Below are positions 22,186 through 32,921 of a DNA stretch of 60,909 bases, one piece after another. A program made the position numbers and the translations under genes. Position 1 is the first letter of the stretch. Every line of letters starts with the position of its first letter. The notes beneath the pieces were generated by a model that searched no databases, was not told the origin of the DNA, and saw only the letters and a list, made by a program, of their open reading frames with translations. Source of the DNA: Porogramme epimiltina (Eukaryota; Basidiomycota; Agaricomycetes; Polyporales; Polyporaceae); contig FTLJ01000787.1 of NCBI GenBank assembly GCA_900155495.1, forward strand, positions 1-60,909, read 5' to 3'.

Positions 22186-22430
22186 TCATGACTTCCACTC
22201 TTCCTTTCCCAGTCCATGTACATTTATCTGCCGCCTCAGCCCCCTCCACGAGCTCCGTTCAGGAGCCACCGCAACCGCGGGCCATCCCCTATCACCCCCC
22301 GCAGTATACGCGCAATTGAGGTCCGCCGCGAGCCCCCCCTCCGCCTCAGGCTCACCCCGTCGCCGTGTCCGAGCGCGCAGCACGCCTTGGCTAGCCGCGC
22401 CGTTGAATTGTCTTGCTAGCCTTGACTTTG
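22186..22430 (-). pseudogene. second truncated tail of the SET-domain gene
   Basis: It matches the last part of the SET gene (ADLNCAYTAGGDRGWPAVAV, LRRQINVHGLGKEE). It lies immediately upstream of, and divergent from, DUF4246 copy d, in the same relation the 14370-14830 remnant has to copy b. It lacks the 193-bp element. This shows that copy d was taken from the b/c tandem junction. Confidence 0.75.
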
Positions 22431-22440
22431 GTGATATATT
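22408..22440 (+). promoter_or_regulatory. conserved upstream block of DUF4246 copy d
   Basis: TTGTCTTGCTAGCC-TTGACTTTGGTGATATAT, the plus-strand version of the block upstream of copies b and c, about 230 bp before the ATG. Confidence 0.45.
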
Positions 22441-22666
22441 CCAACGCTCAAGCCCACAGTACTCATGGCGCCAAGGCCAAGGTGCTGATCGTCGATCGGC
22501 AGACGTCGATCAGGAGACTATACATACTCCTGAACCGATGTCCCGCCCCTTGGGGAGTCGGGACGCGCCCTGTGCATCGCATCTGAAGTAGAGACGTCCG
22601 TCACTGGCTTTTCTTCCTCTCCTTTCCTCTCCATCTCGACACTCACCAGGCAGCACAAGCACAAGC

Positions 22667-24457
22667 ATGTCAGCCTCGACAGATCCAGACAGCCCCTTCC
22701 CCTCCCCGTTCATCTTCAACGGCTTCTTGCCCACGACCCTCGTCGAGCTGCGCATGCGCTTCTACTCGGCCACCATCCGCGCAAAGCCGCGCTGGTGGGA
22801 CAAGGTGCGCGACCCCGACATCGTCGCGCGCTGGCGCGCCGAGATCATCGCACACGACGCGGACGCCGTTGCGCGCTTCTGGGGAGGGGAAGCGCGGTTT
22901 GAGGTGGGCCGGGGCGAGAAGCAGTGGCCGCGCGACGCGATCACGGAGCGGCAGATAGAGTGGGTGTTGGAGGAGCTGCGGTACGAGGCGGGGCGGAGGG
23001 ATGCGGAGACGGGCATCGTGGTGCGTATCTACTGTGAGCTTTGTGTCTTGGGCGTTCTAACACGCGGTGTGGGTGGGCAGACAACCTTGATTCCTGGAGT
23101 GTATGAGAGCCCGTGTCTTATCCCGCCAGAGCTTAACGAGCAGCTTGTTTCGGGCCTATCTGCACTGGAGGACGTCCCCGAGGAGAAGAAGGACTGGCAC
23201 CCGGGCACAGACAAGCAAGTTCTCGACCTCATCCATCCCTCGCTCTACTGTATCCGCATCGGCGAGACCCTCGTCCGCAAGGCCCCAGTAGACCCTTCAC
23301 AGCTGGACAGCACGCCCGGAGTCGAGCTCCTCACGGAGGCACTCTACCTCGAACGCCGCCCCGACTTGCGCCACCCCAGGATGGAGATCTCAAACGCCTA
23401 CCAATGGCTCCCGACCGACTTCGCGATCTCCGACGCCGGCGAGGCCACCGCACTCGGATACATCAACAACCTCCACCCCACGCGCCACCACGCACTCTAC
23501 CCCCCTATCGCAGCCGCCCTCGCGCGGTTCGTGCCCATGTTCGAGCGTGTGCTCGGCGACTCCCGTTCCGCTCTAGCGCGCCCGCCCGTCGTGCCCGTCG
23601 ACCCATATGAGTGGTACGACAACCTGGAGGTGCCAGAACCGGACCAAGACGAAATCGAGGAAAACGACCCCGACGCGGACTACGAGGAGATCTACGAGGA
23701 GTGGGAGAGACAGCACAAGTGGCCCGCGATCCCGGACCCGGGCCCGTTCGCGCCATTCGAGGCACCCCCGTTCAGCCTCAAGGGACGCACGCTGCAGGTG
23801 ATCGTGAAAGCGGCGAACATCGTCCTGACCCCCGACGCGCCGACGTACGCGGGCGGGTCGTGGCACGTCGAGGGGATGCTGAACGAGCGGATCGTCGCGA
23901 CAGGCCTCTGCTACTATGCGAGCTCGAATATCACCGAGTCGCGGCTCGCGTTCCGCACGTCCTTAAGTAAGGGCCACGGGGGTCGCTTGCTCCCGTACGA
24001 ACAGTACGACGAGAGGGGCTACATCGCTGCGTTCGGGCTCGCGAACGAGCGCGCGCTGAACCAGCGCCTCGGGCACGTCGTCGCGGAGGAGGGCAAGTGC
24101 GTCGCGTTCCCGAACGTGTGGCAGCACCGCGTCGAGCCGTTCGAGCTCGCGGACAAGACGCGGCCCGGGCACAGGAAGATCTTGTGCTTCTTCGTGGTGG
24201 ACCCGACTGTGCGGGTGCTTTCGACGAGCGACGTGCCGCCGCAGCAGGCGGAGTGGGCGCTGGACGAGGCGGGGCGTGCGCCGCTGATGCGGGGCTTGCC
24301 CGTGGAGCTGTTTGAGATGATCGCGCGGGAGACAGAGCTTATGGTGCGGGAGGAGGCGGAGGAGCATCGGCAGTGGCTGATGGATGAGCGGAAGAGCTAT
24401 GTGCGGATGGCCAACGAGAAGATTTACGAGATGGAATTCAACATGTGTGAGCACTAG
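22667..24457 (+). CDS. DUF4246 family protein, copy d (576 aa)
   Basis: Exons 22667-23020 and 23081-24457. The 60-nt intron (GTGCGT...GGGCAG) is free of stops and in frame, as in copy c. All family motifs are present: LRMRFYSATIRAKPRWWDKV, LIPPELNEQLVSG, YQWLPTDFAISDAGEATALG, LQVIVKAANIVLTPDAPTYA, WHVEGMLNERIV, WQHRVEPFELADK, PGHRKILCFFVVDP and STSDVPPQQAEW. Most of it is nearest to copy c. The acidic linker (EPDQDEIEENDPDADYEEIY) is instead nearest to copy b, so the gene looks mosaic. The 3' flank is like that of copy c up to about 24660, where the EZH2-like fragment begins. Confidence 0.9.
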   Translation: MSASTDPDSPFPSPFIFNGFLPTTLVELRMRFYSATIRAKPRWWDKVRDPDIVARWRAEIIAHDADAVARFWGGEARFEVGRGEKQWPRDAITERQIEWVLEELRYEAGRRDAETGIVVRIYCELCVLGVLTRGVGGQTTLIPGVYESPCLIPPELNEQLVSGLSALEDVPEEKKDWHPGTDKQVLDLIHPSLYCIRIGETLVRKAPVDPSQLDSTPGVELLTEALYLERRPDLRHPRMEISNAYQWLPTDFAISDAGEATALGYINNLHPTRHHALYPPIAAALARFVPMFERVLGDSRSALARPPVVPVDPYEWYDNLEVPEPDQDEIEENDPDADYEEIYEEWERQHKWPAIPDPGPFAPFEAPPFSLKGRTLQVIVKAANIVLTPDAPTYAGGSWHVEGMLNERIVATGLCYYASSNITESRLAFRTSLSKGHGGRLLPYEQYDERGYIAAFGLANERALNQRLGHVVAEEGKCVAFPNVWQHRVEPFELADKTRPGHRKILCFFVVDPTVRVLSTSDVPPQQAEWALDEAGRAPLMRGLPVELFEMIARETELMVREEAEEHRQWLMDERKSYVRMANEKIYEMEFNMCEH

Positions 24458-24671
24458 CGGACTTTACTGTACATGGAGGGAAGGTACCTCACTGAATGGA
24501 CATATATGTATTTGTACTTTCCCTGTCCGCGACTGTACCCTAACCCCTCCTCGGGGTGAAGGAAAGTGAATGAATATGTGGTGGTGTCTCGCCGGCAGGC
24601 TCAGTGGAGTATACTATGGCGTTGATGGCGACGTTGTTCCACATGCCATCAATGTCCTGGCCGTCCCAGTA

Positions 24672-25028
24672 CGCGTGGTATACGATGTGCCTCACTCTGC
24701 GATACCCAGAGATGTTGCAGGCAACCCGGCGCGGTTCGTCAACCACGCGCCCACGAAGTGCTCCAACCTAGAAATCTCGGGTAAGTCCACGCCACTCCCG
24801 CTGCGTTCCTCATTGCTGAATAGCAGCTGCCACCTTGGTAGTACTCGAAGTGAACGGAGAGCGGCGGATTGGGATATTCGCAAGTGAGCCGTTTCCGCTA
24901 CCCCTGATACCTTCTTACTTTCGGCGCTAACGGCGAGTTAGGCAAGAGAATCCCCGCTGGTACAGAGTTTTTCACACACTATGGCCCCAAGTTCCCAATA
25001 CTGGGGAGCGGCGAACACGGGAAATGAT
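24672..25028 (+). pseudogene. EZH2-like SET-domain fragment
   Basis: Only the end of the SET domain is present: GNPARFVNHAPTKCSNLEIS, then a second piece giving LEVNGERRIGIFA, then KRIPAGTEFFTHYGPKFPIL, ending in a TGA that matches the full gene's stop. The CXC region and N-terminus are missing, and the upstream sequence belongs to the 3' flank of DUF4246 copy d. It converges on DUF4246 copy e exactly as the full EZH2-like gene converges on copy a. Expression is unknown. Confidence 0.8.
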
Positions 25029-25116
25029 ACCTATACAAAACATATCATTGCTACATAGCAGAGGGGAACAGCGCACATACACACGCCGAAAGTCGCCCGA
25101 AACCTCAAGCAGGCAC

Positions 25117-27071
25117 TCAAACACATCTTCGAGCCTCCCCCGAGACATCAAACAGGTATCCAAACACATATTTCGTATGCCGAGCTGCGAAGGCCGCGTA
25201 ATCGGCGACAAGCGTCTCCCGCACGAGCTTTGCCTCCTCTAAAGACATCGTGCCAGCGGACGCGGGGCCCATGATCATATCGAAGAGTTCCTGAGGGAGC
25301 TTCTGCATCTCAGAAACCTCGGAGACAGCGTCAAGCTGCCACGCCGCCTGCTGAGGAGGAACGTCCGAGGTGGACAAGATGCGCTTCCACGGATCTACGA
25401 GGAAGAATGCCAGAGCCTTCATATGCCCTGGCTTCGTCTTGTCAACAAGCTCAAACGGCTCCACGTAGCGTTGGTAGAAGTTCGGCCACGCGACGCACTT
25501 GTCCTCCTCGAGCACCACAGCGCCGAAGTTCTGGCGGAGGGGTTGCGCGTGCCCGAAGCCGTACGCGACGATGTACCCCTGATGGTCCCCGGCCTGGTAG
25601 AACACATCTTCGTTCTCCGGATTGGCCACCGTCCCGCGCAGCGCGACATGCACCGCGCCGACGTTTGTTGTTTCGTAGCAGTATGCGCCGCACGCGACGA
25701 TCCGCTCCGCAGGCGTGCCCTCCACGTGCCACGGCGCCCCGCCCGCATAGCACGGCGCGTCGGGGGTGAGTACGACTTGTACTGCCTTCACGACAACCTG
25801 GAGCGTGCGGCCCGCGAGCGAAGTATTGGCGCCGGGAGTATCAGGATGGCGCCGATTGGGCGGGCGAGAGGGGTCAAATGGTGTGGGGTCGGGGATGCGC
25901 GGCCAGTGGTTGGCGGCTTTCCAGTCCTTCCACGCGTCTTCGTCCGCATCTTCGTCCTCCCACTCGTCTTCATCCGCATCTTCGTCCTCTATCGGGTCTG
26001 CAACACCCGTCATGTCGATGTGTTTGTACCACTCGTGTTCTTCAGGATCGACGGCTCGGCAACGTGCCCCGATAGGCGAGAAGTAGTCGTCCATGAGAAC
26101 GTCCCTGAGGACGCGCTCGAAAAGGGGCACGAAGCGAGCGATGGTGCTCGCGAGCGGGGAATAGAGCGCGCGGTGCCGGATGGGGTGGACGTTGTTGATA
26201 TATCCGAGAGCGGTAGCGGTGGACTTGTCGTCGGAGATGCGGAAGTCTGTGGGAAGGCGCTGGAACTTGAGCGACGGTTTGCGAGAGGGTTCGCCGTAGG
26301 GCTTCTCGTACTTGGATCTGAGCACGAGAGTCGGATCGCAGACACTGGAACCTCCGCGAAGGACATGTGAATGCCCCGCTCGGAAGGGATAGAGCGAGGG
26401 ATCGATAAGGTCAAGGACCTGATCGTTGGAGCTGGGGCGCCAATTTTTCTGGTCCTCAGGAAGGTCTTCAAGGAGGGAAAGACCTTGTAGAAGTCTCGTT
26501 TTCAGCTCAGGTGGTATGAGAGACTGCGACTCGTGCGTCATGTCGATGGCTCCGTCCTACAGGGAATAGATGGTAAGGATATGTTAGAAAGACAACGTCT
26601 ATATGATTGATTCAGAACAACACCAGCATCCCGCGCGCACAAGGCAAAAACTTCTTCTCGCCCAAAAAACGCACGAAAGCAGCCGACAAAATAGCCGGAG
26701 GTGGAGGAGGGGGGAAGAGCACGTACATATATGCCTGTTGCCTCATCTCTGCGGTCAGCCTCATATTTGAGCTCGTCGAAGATGTAATCGAGTTGGGCAT
26801 CCGTAATGGAATCCCGAGGCCAGAGCTTCTTCCCGTTACCGTGTTTAAGTCGTTCCTCGCCAGACCAAAACTTGTCGACCATCGCCTGGTCTTCGTTTAC
26901 CATGTCCTTCCGCCAGGTAGAGACGAGCTCACTGTCGTGAACGCCTTCCCACCAGCAGCGATGGTTGCGAACTTTGCCTGAGAAATAGCGCATCCGGAGT
27001 TCGACCAGGGTGAGGTGCTGACACCTGTGGAATTTGAATGGGGAAGGGTACTCCCGCTCCGTTGACGACAT
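25117..27071 (-). CDS. DUF4246 family protein, copy e (594 aa)
   Basis: Exons 27071-26727 and 26556-25117, joined in phase 0 as in copy a (IY|DGAI). It is the inverted partner of copy a: MSSTEREYPSPFKFHRCQHL, HESQSLIPPELKTRLLQGLS. Like copy a it has WHVEGTPAERIV, FYQRYVEPFEL and PGHMKALAFFLVDP. So the Arg of other copies is Met, and the His before VEPFEL (QRH in copy a) is Tyr, removing a residue of the putative metal triad. The acidic linker is expanded by an extra EDEDADEDAW unit. The last ~13 codons are tandemly repeated: the copy a ending (VFECLFDVSGE) is followed by a second, out-of-frame copy, and the protein now ends ARRCV. Confidence 0.87.
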
Positions 27072-27520
27072 CTATGCGCAGTGTGAGTCGAAGTCATCCA
27101 CTGTCCGTGGGGAATGCATGCACCTTACTTTCAAAAGACGAAAGTGAGAGCCGTTTTCAGTCTTCAGCCTTGCGGCGACAGTGTGAGTGATGGATATTTT
27201 CCCTCGTAAGGATAGTAGATCGCGGTGGTGGACAAGCTCAAGGGCAGATGGTGTGAACACGTAAACATTGCCAAAAGAGCTGAGGCAGACGAAGCAGGAA
27301 TACCATAACTTAAAACGATGCGGGGCAACGCGACCCCGGGGCGTCTAATGTTTTGGCGGCATAGGAAGACAAAGACTTGGACGCAACAATTGTAGGTCTC
27401 ACCACAATGTCGAAGAGCTCCTGGAGAAGGTTTTGTATGGAGATTGCCTTGAAAGCATAGTGCACTGCGCACGCAATGATGCTCAACATTGAGAATATTT
27501 CGGAGGTCGGAGGCTCGCGA

Positions 27521-28417
27521 CACGACGGGCATTCCCCGATTTTCAATGGTAGAAAAACCGTGTAAAAACCGAGGCAGGTAAAATCCTTTTTGATCGTTTT
27601 CCAATCGTTTTTGTTCGTATAAAAATGTTTCCATTTGAATGGTTTTTCGTTGGTAGAAAAACCGCATGGACAATATATCTATTTCACTAAACAAAAGTCT
27701 AACCGCATGGTAGGCTAGAGCATAGAATAGGTATCCTTTACATTCGTATAAATGGATTGCTGCATTCTACAGAGCAGGCACCACGCCACTCCCGGCAGCG
27801 ACCGCCGACCGGCCCTCAGGCTTCCGCATCCAATCGCACTGCACCCTCCTTTAAGTAATGCTCCGCACCTGATTGTTCCGCCCCGCACTGCTCCCAATTG
27901 CTCCGCTCCGCGCCACACCACCCTCAACTGCAACGCACCACCGGGCTGCCGTTCTGCACCAAGCTGTGCACGACTGGGAAAATTTCCCTCCAATACAGCG
28001 CGACACGGTTGGGAGGGTGGTGCGGTGCGGAACGATTGGGAGCAGCGCCGTGCGGAACAATCAGGCGCTGGGCGGGGCGGGGCATTACTAAAAGGAGGGT
28101 GCGGCGCGATTGGGTGCGGAGGCTTGAGGGCCGGTCGTTGCCGGGAGTGGCGTGGCGCCCTCCGCGCGCCTGCCCTGTGTAGAGTGCAGTAATCCATTTA
28201 TACGAACGAAAAGGATACCTTCTCCACCACGCCGTTATACTTTTGTCTGGTGTAAATAGATATATTGTCCAGGCGGGTTTTCTACCAACGAAAAACCATT
28301 CAAATGGAAACATTTTTCCACGAACAAAAACGATCAAAAAACGATCAAAAAGGATTTTACCTGCCTCGGTCTTTACACGGTTTTTCTACCGTAGAAAATC
28401 GGGGAATGCCCGTCGTG
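27521..28417. mobile_element. 897-bp fold-back DNA element with long terminal inverted repeats
   Basis: Both ends read CACGACGGGCATTCCCCGAT inward, and the arms stay similar for roughly 390 bp, including GGTAGAAAAACCGTGTAAA and TTCGTTGGTAGAAAA. The element is flanked by CGA on both sides (27518-27520 and 28418-28420). The homologous uninterrupted site at about 5617-5621 has a single TCG (the complement). No transposase frame is present, so it is non-autonomous. CAC termini with a 3-bp duplication recall CACTA-type elements, but the superfamily is not proven. Confidence 0.88.
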
Positions 28418-28550
28418 CGATCAAAAAGATACCTACACGGTCACATGATGTATTCGCCACGTGGCAGCTCGAACAGTTGTGCGTCACCCTCGCAACAAGT
28501 TGCTTCTCTTCATCCGCATTCAAGTGGCGGAATTCACAAAGCAGCGAGCA

Positions 28551-28738
28551 TGAACTCGGGTATGGGACGGATGGGGGCAGGCCAGGAGGACTTCATGATG
28601 ATAGCATGGGACATAATTAGCAATGCCAAGGGTCGTTGTCGCTGCTGCACGCTCTCTTCCAGGAACTTTATGTTCATCTAAGTATTTTCGTTAACGGCCC
28701 TCTCGTTTTAGGGAGCTATGTGCAACACTTCATGTGGT
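28551..28738 (+). pseudogene. exon-1 fragment of the helical protein gene
   Basis: MNSGMGRMGAGQEDFMMIAW... matches the first exon of the gene at 4217-5475. The following intron and the start of exon 2 also match, until homology ends near 28738. The rest of the gene is missing, so this is a truncated relic of the inverted duplication. Confidence 0.75.
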
Positions 28739-30405
28739 GTGAGCGTGTGACGTCCCTCCGCCCACTCGTCCTCGGCGCGAGCGGCACGGGCCCCCCGAAC
28801 CGCACGAGCACATCGACGCCCACCAGCGTAAACGCAGGCGCGTACAGCGTGACCTTCTTGACCTCGATCACCACCTCCGACCGTGCGTCATCGGCGGCGG
28901 TCCGCGCGCCACTCGCAGGCGTATAGCGCTGCCGCCAGGTCCGCGCGGGCGCGGTCCACCCCGGGCTGCACGATCGCGAACGCATCGTACGCGAGCCGCG
29001 CCGCATCCGTGAAGTGACCCGCGAGGAGGATGACGACGCCGTAGCCCGTGCCCGGGTGTATCGCGACTCCGCGAGCGCGCCGTGGTAGCCTACTATCGCG
29101 CCCACCGGGACCATATATCAGCACCTGGAACTCGTGCACAGAGGGGGAGATGATGGGCGTACCCTTCCAGTAGATCCTGCGAGGCGACCGTTGGAGTCGC
29201 CGGCCTTGATATCTCCCAGGCGGGGCCGACTTCGGTCCAGTCGTCCTCCTCGAACGCGTGCGCGGGCCGCAGCCGAGTGCGCATGGAGTGCTCTATGAGC
29301 TGACTTTTAGGGTGTCGTGGATCGAGCGTGTCTGCACCACGGTGGTCATTTCGGATAGAGACAAGAATCGGCGGCGGAGTTCATGACACAGAGGAAGTCT
29401 TGGTCGGACGGTCCAAGGGCGCGGGAGTCGTCAGTTACGTTTAGAAAGACAACTAGGATGATGCGGGGGTACCTCAACCTCCGGCGATAGGGGCGGCACC
29501 ACTATGAGGTGTCTGTTCTCGTCTGTCGCGAGAAAGTGGCTGTAGTCCATCCCCATCGGTTCGAAGATATTGCGCTTCATGAGGTCTGCGCAGCTGATCT
29601 TCGAGTGTTTCCTGTCTGTCACGCTACCCGTCGTGGCTAGCGTGTACCCCGGAAGGACCATGCCCGCGTAGTAATAAGCAGGGTACGTGTTTGGAGGCGA
29701 TACTAGGTGGTGGGCGGGAATGGAGGCTGATAATGGCTCGTAGAAAGCCCATTGGTAGACGGCGGACCCATACTATCAATGTTGCATCCAGTCCGCCACA
29801 TTCCCAGGAGGCCAGTCCTTCCCGAGCCCGGACATGTGCGATCCGAGCTGCCGGAGGGTGATGTGTGGTCTCTCTGCAGACGTAAAGGATGCCTTCTTGT
29901 CGAGCCCTTCTGCTACGTACTCGAAGTCCTTGACGTATTTGTCAATTGAATCGTCCCTGTGTGGACTTGGTAAGTGGTGGCACGTTTTGAGATGCAAGGA
30001 CGCAGTCACCACGAGATTAAGCCCATCTACTCCGGAACGAACACTCTAACGACGTTGAAGAGCTTCGCGACGGACGCGATGCGGTACGTGGAGTGACTGC
30101 GCGGGGAGCGACCCCATCTCGATGCCCCTCGTGACCCCGCAGTTCCTCTCGTAAACATTCGGTGAGGGGTGATCGGTGATCACTGAAATAGAGAGGCTGC
30201 CAATCAACGACGTTTCCGACTTCGTAAAGAAATATGCGATAGCCGGATGGTCGCTGTTTGGAGGCAGAGGTTGAGCAAGAATGACTGGCACGCCCAACGC
30301 TCTGCCTCCTGATGTGGGAGAAAGAGCGAAGGCGAGATGGGGCTGGAGAGGCATCCACCACAAAGAGCGCTGGCGACCCCAGTAGCGGCGACGACTTTCC
30401 ACACA
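28739..30405 (-). pseudogene. beta-lactamase/class C-like serine hydrolase, probably frameshifted
   Basis: The exon order fits fungal secreted or cytosolic beta-lactamase-fold hydrolases. YRIASVAKLFNVV carries the SxxK nucleophile/base motif. HITLRQLGSHMSGLGKDWPP follows the active-site half, then NTYPAYYYAGMVLPGY (YxN-loop region) and LMKRNIFEPMGMDYSHF. The C-terminal region reads GYGVVILLAGHFTDAARLAY and VVIEVKKVTLYAPAF. The frame changes inside the C-terminal part near 28920 without good splice sites, and no signal peptide or clear start is visible. I therefore lean to a decayed gene, though a badly placed intron is possible. It abuts the end of the inverted duplication. Confidence 0.6.
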
Positions 30406-30409
30406 TTGG

Positions 30410-31515
30410 GGGATAGCGTTGACGAGGGTGAAGAGGGGGGTGCTGAATGCCTAATCGAAGGAGAAGGAGAATGTAGGCAGCACGTCTACACGGCCTCCCC
30501 CAATATGATGCTGGATAGCTACGCCCGCAGTCAGTGCCGACTCACGCCTCACTGAGAACGGATGCGGAAGATTTGACGGGAGGGACCTACAGTCATTGAC
30601 GAGACTTGGGCGCGTGTTCACCGTCACGCGGCACCATTCATTTGTAGGGCCATTGAGCGGGTTGATGGTAGAGCCCGGCGGGTCATTGCATTTCAGCCTA
30701 TAACTAACTCTCCCGCAGGGCCGTAGCCACAGGGACGTAAATAAGATAATGCATATTCGATGCTGAACGCCATCAACGACGAGATTAGCTTTGAAGTCCT
30801 ATGTGCGGGTTGTTATCATGAAATATAAGAGAGAATAGCCAGTTTTCCTACAACGGTAGTCCATATCCTTCCTGGTTGAAACGGAAACGTTGGCACTCTT
30901 GCGGTCGCTGGCGGGAAGAAGACAAGTTCAAGTTCAAGAGGAGCGTCTGTTCAATGCGCGGCTATCAGGAAGGGGTTTACTGCTCTTACAATCGAGGGGA
31001 TAGTCGTGAGAATTCCGGTCAAAAATGCCATCACCGGCTCGGGCGCCAATAAAAGTTTTCTACTGACAGCATGGGCAGCTGAGTGCCGTACGCAACCTCG
31101 CCCATGCTTGCGGCTCTGTTTTTCCATCAGCCGAAAATCACTTCGAAGGCAGCGATCATGTAGGTCTCACTTCTGGCCGCCGCTACGCTCCTCTCACGTA
31201 ATATCGAACTTCGTTGATGCTCACCACAGGTCTTCATTTTCAAAAGATTCTCAAATATATGACCTGTCATCCGGTCGTAAACTACGGCGGCCGCGGACGA
31301 TGGGGGCCGGGACCATTAGCGACGGTGACCTCGTAATGTGCCCGTGTGGTCCTCAGATCGTCCCAACGTACGTTCCAGCTTTGATTCATTCCAGTACGTG
31401 CTAAACTCAATAAATAAGGCGCGCACATTCCATGGCTACTACCTAGGAACCCCATACGGCGACGCACCCATCGACATACTCTTGCTACCTCTCAGATCTC
31501 TCGTCTACCTGCACA
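30410..31515. other. stretch without a supported gene
   Basis: It lies between the beta-lactamase-like locus and the alpha/beta hydrolase. Only short unsupported open frames are visible; the part just before 31516 probably includes the promoter of the hydrolase. Confidence 0.6.
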
Positions 31516-32921
31516 ATGAACTTGGACCCGGAGCTGGTGCTGGCCGTCGCCGCGCACCCGATGTTGGGCAACACGACGCAGCAGATCATGGAGGGCGGCG
31601 TATCCTTGCAAGATCACACACGGAAGGTCGAGCGGGAGAACATGGAGGAGGTAAACAAGTTTCATGCTGGGCGATTGCCTCCGGGTACGTGATGCAGCTG
31701 TCCATTTAGTCGCCGTATGCTTATACCGCATGTTGCGCCAGCCACGCAGTACACGGTCAAAGATACGCGTATACCAGTGGAAGGCGGAGATATTCCAGTT
31801 CGCTGTCTGATCCCCGAAGGGGGATCCGATGAGAAGTATCCTGTCCTTATGTGGGCCCATGGCGGGGGTGGATCAACTTCCAAGCGTCCCTTGACTGTGC
31901 CGGTGCTAACGAACCTCTGGCTATCGTAGGTTGGATGGCAGGTAGCATCGATCAAGACGACTATCAGCTACGCTCCATCTGCGTGGAGCTCAAGGTTACG
32001 ATCGTGAACGTCGAGTACAGGTATGATTTGACGCAGTTGATCGAGAGTGTTATGCCTGAACCGCTTCCCAGGCTTGCTCCAGAGCACGAATTTCCCGTGG
32101 CTTTCAACGACTGTTACGCTGCATTATCATGGGTAGGCCATGGCACCTCGTTTTTCATTCGAGCGCCCCACTGACCCGGTTTGTCTTTAGGTCGCCAACA
32201 ACACGTCCGAACTCCGTGCGTCGCTGAGCAAAGGCTTCCTCGTAGGCGGGGACTCTGCGGGAGGAAATTTGGCTGCTGCTGTAGCGCTGAAGGCACGCGA
32301 CGACCCGATCTTCGCCGGAAAACAGCTGACGGGCCAGTATCTGCGCGAACCGGTGCTCCTCCACCCAAGCTGCCATCCGGAAAAGTTAGTGCACACTGGT
32401 TCGATAGATCTCAGCTTATCGTGGCATCCCTCTGCAGGTACAAGTCCGAGTTACAATCTTTGAACCTCTTCTCGAGCACGCCCATCTTGAATACTGACGG
32501 CCTCCATTTCTGTTGTGGTACGAGTCCCGTCTTATATCTCAACGAGTGCAAGGGCTGACGCGCCTGTGGATCTTCAGGAATGTACAAACCCAGCCCTCCA
32601 AGCGACCTCAGGATGTCGCCGCTGCTTGCCTCCTCTCAGGCAGGCCTCCCTCCGGCATTCCTCCAGGTTATGGGTAACGACCCGCTGCGAGACGAAGGTC
32701 TGCTCTACGAGAGGCTGCTCCGTGAGGCGGGCGTGAAAACGAAGTTCTTGAAGTACGTTCCTACTTGCTGATCTTTACCATATTCCTGCTGATTGTGTGA
32801 GTTCAGGCACGACGGCTTGGTTCACGGAACCCACTACTTCTTCCCCGCTTTGCCGTCTGTTCTTGAGGTCGATCGTGGCATGCGAGAGGGACTAAAGTGG
32901 CTGCTGAGTCTCACAGAGTGA
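31516..32921 (+). CDS. alpha/beta hydrolase, hormone-sensitive-lipase type (336 aa)
   Basis: Eight exons with fully consistent phases: 31516-31684, 31742-31867, 31930-32020, 32072-32132, 32191-32384, 32438-32517, 32578-32752, 32807-32921. The spliced protein shows the family in order: oxyanion-hole HGGGWMAGSIDQDD, then YRLAPEHEFPVAFND, nucleophile GDSAGGNLAAA, acid GNDPLRDEGLLYE and base HDGLVHGTHYFFP. Such enzymes hydrolyse short-chain or aromatic esters, lactones or carbamates; the substrate is not predictable. There is no signal peptide, so it is probably intracellular. Catalytic residues are complete. Confidence 0.92.

Larger units (their letters stand above)
24672..28738. repeat. right arm of the inverted segmental duplication
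   Basis: Reverse-orientation copy of 5290-8440, interrupted by an 897-bp insertion at 27521-28417. It begins within the SET fragment and ends inside what is exon 2 of the helical gene at left, where beta-lactamase-like sequence takes over. Confidence 0.8.

Noticed and set aside
27752..28200. Open frames within the fold-back element
   Set aside because: They come from the palindromic arms and encode no recognisable transposase.
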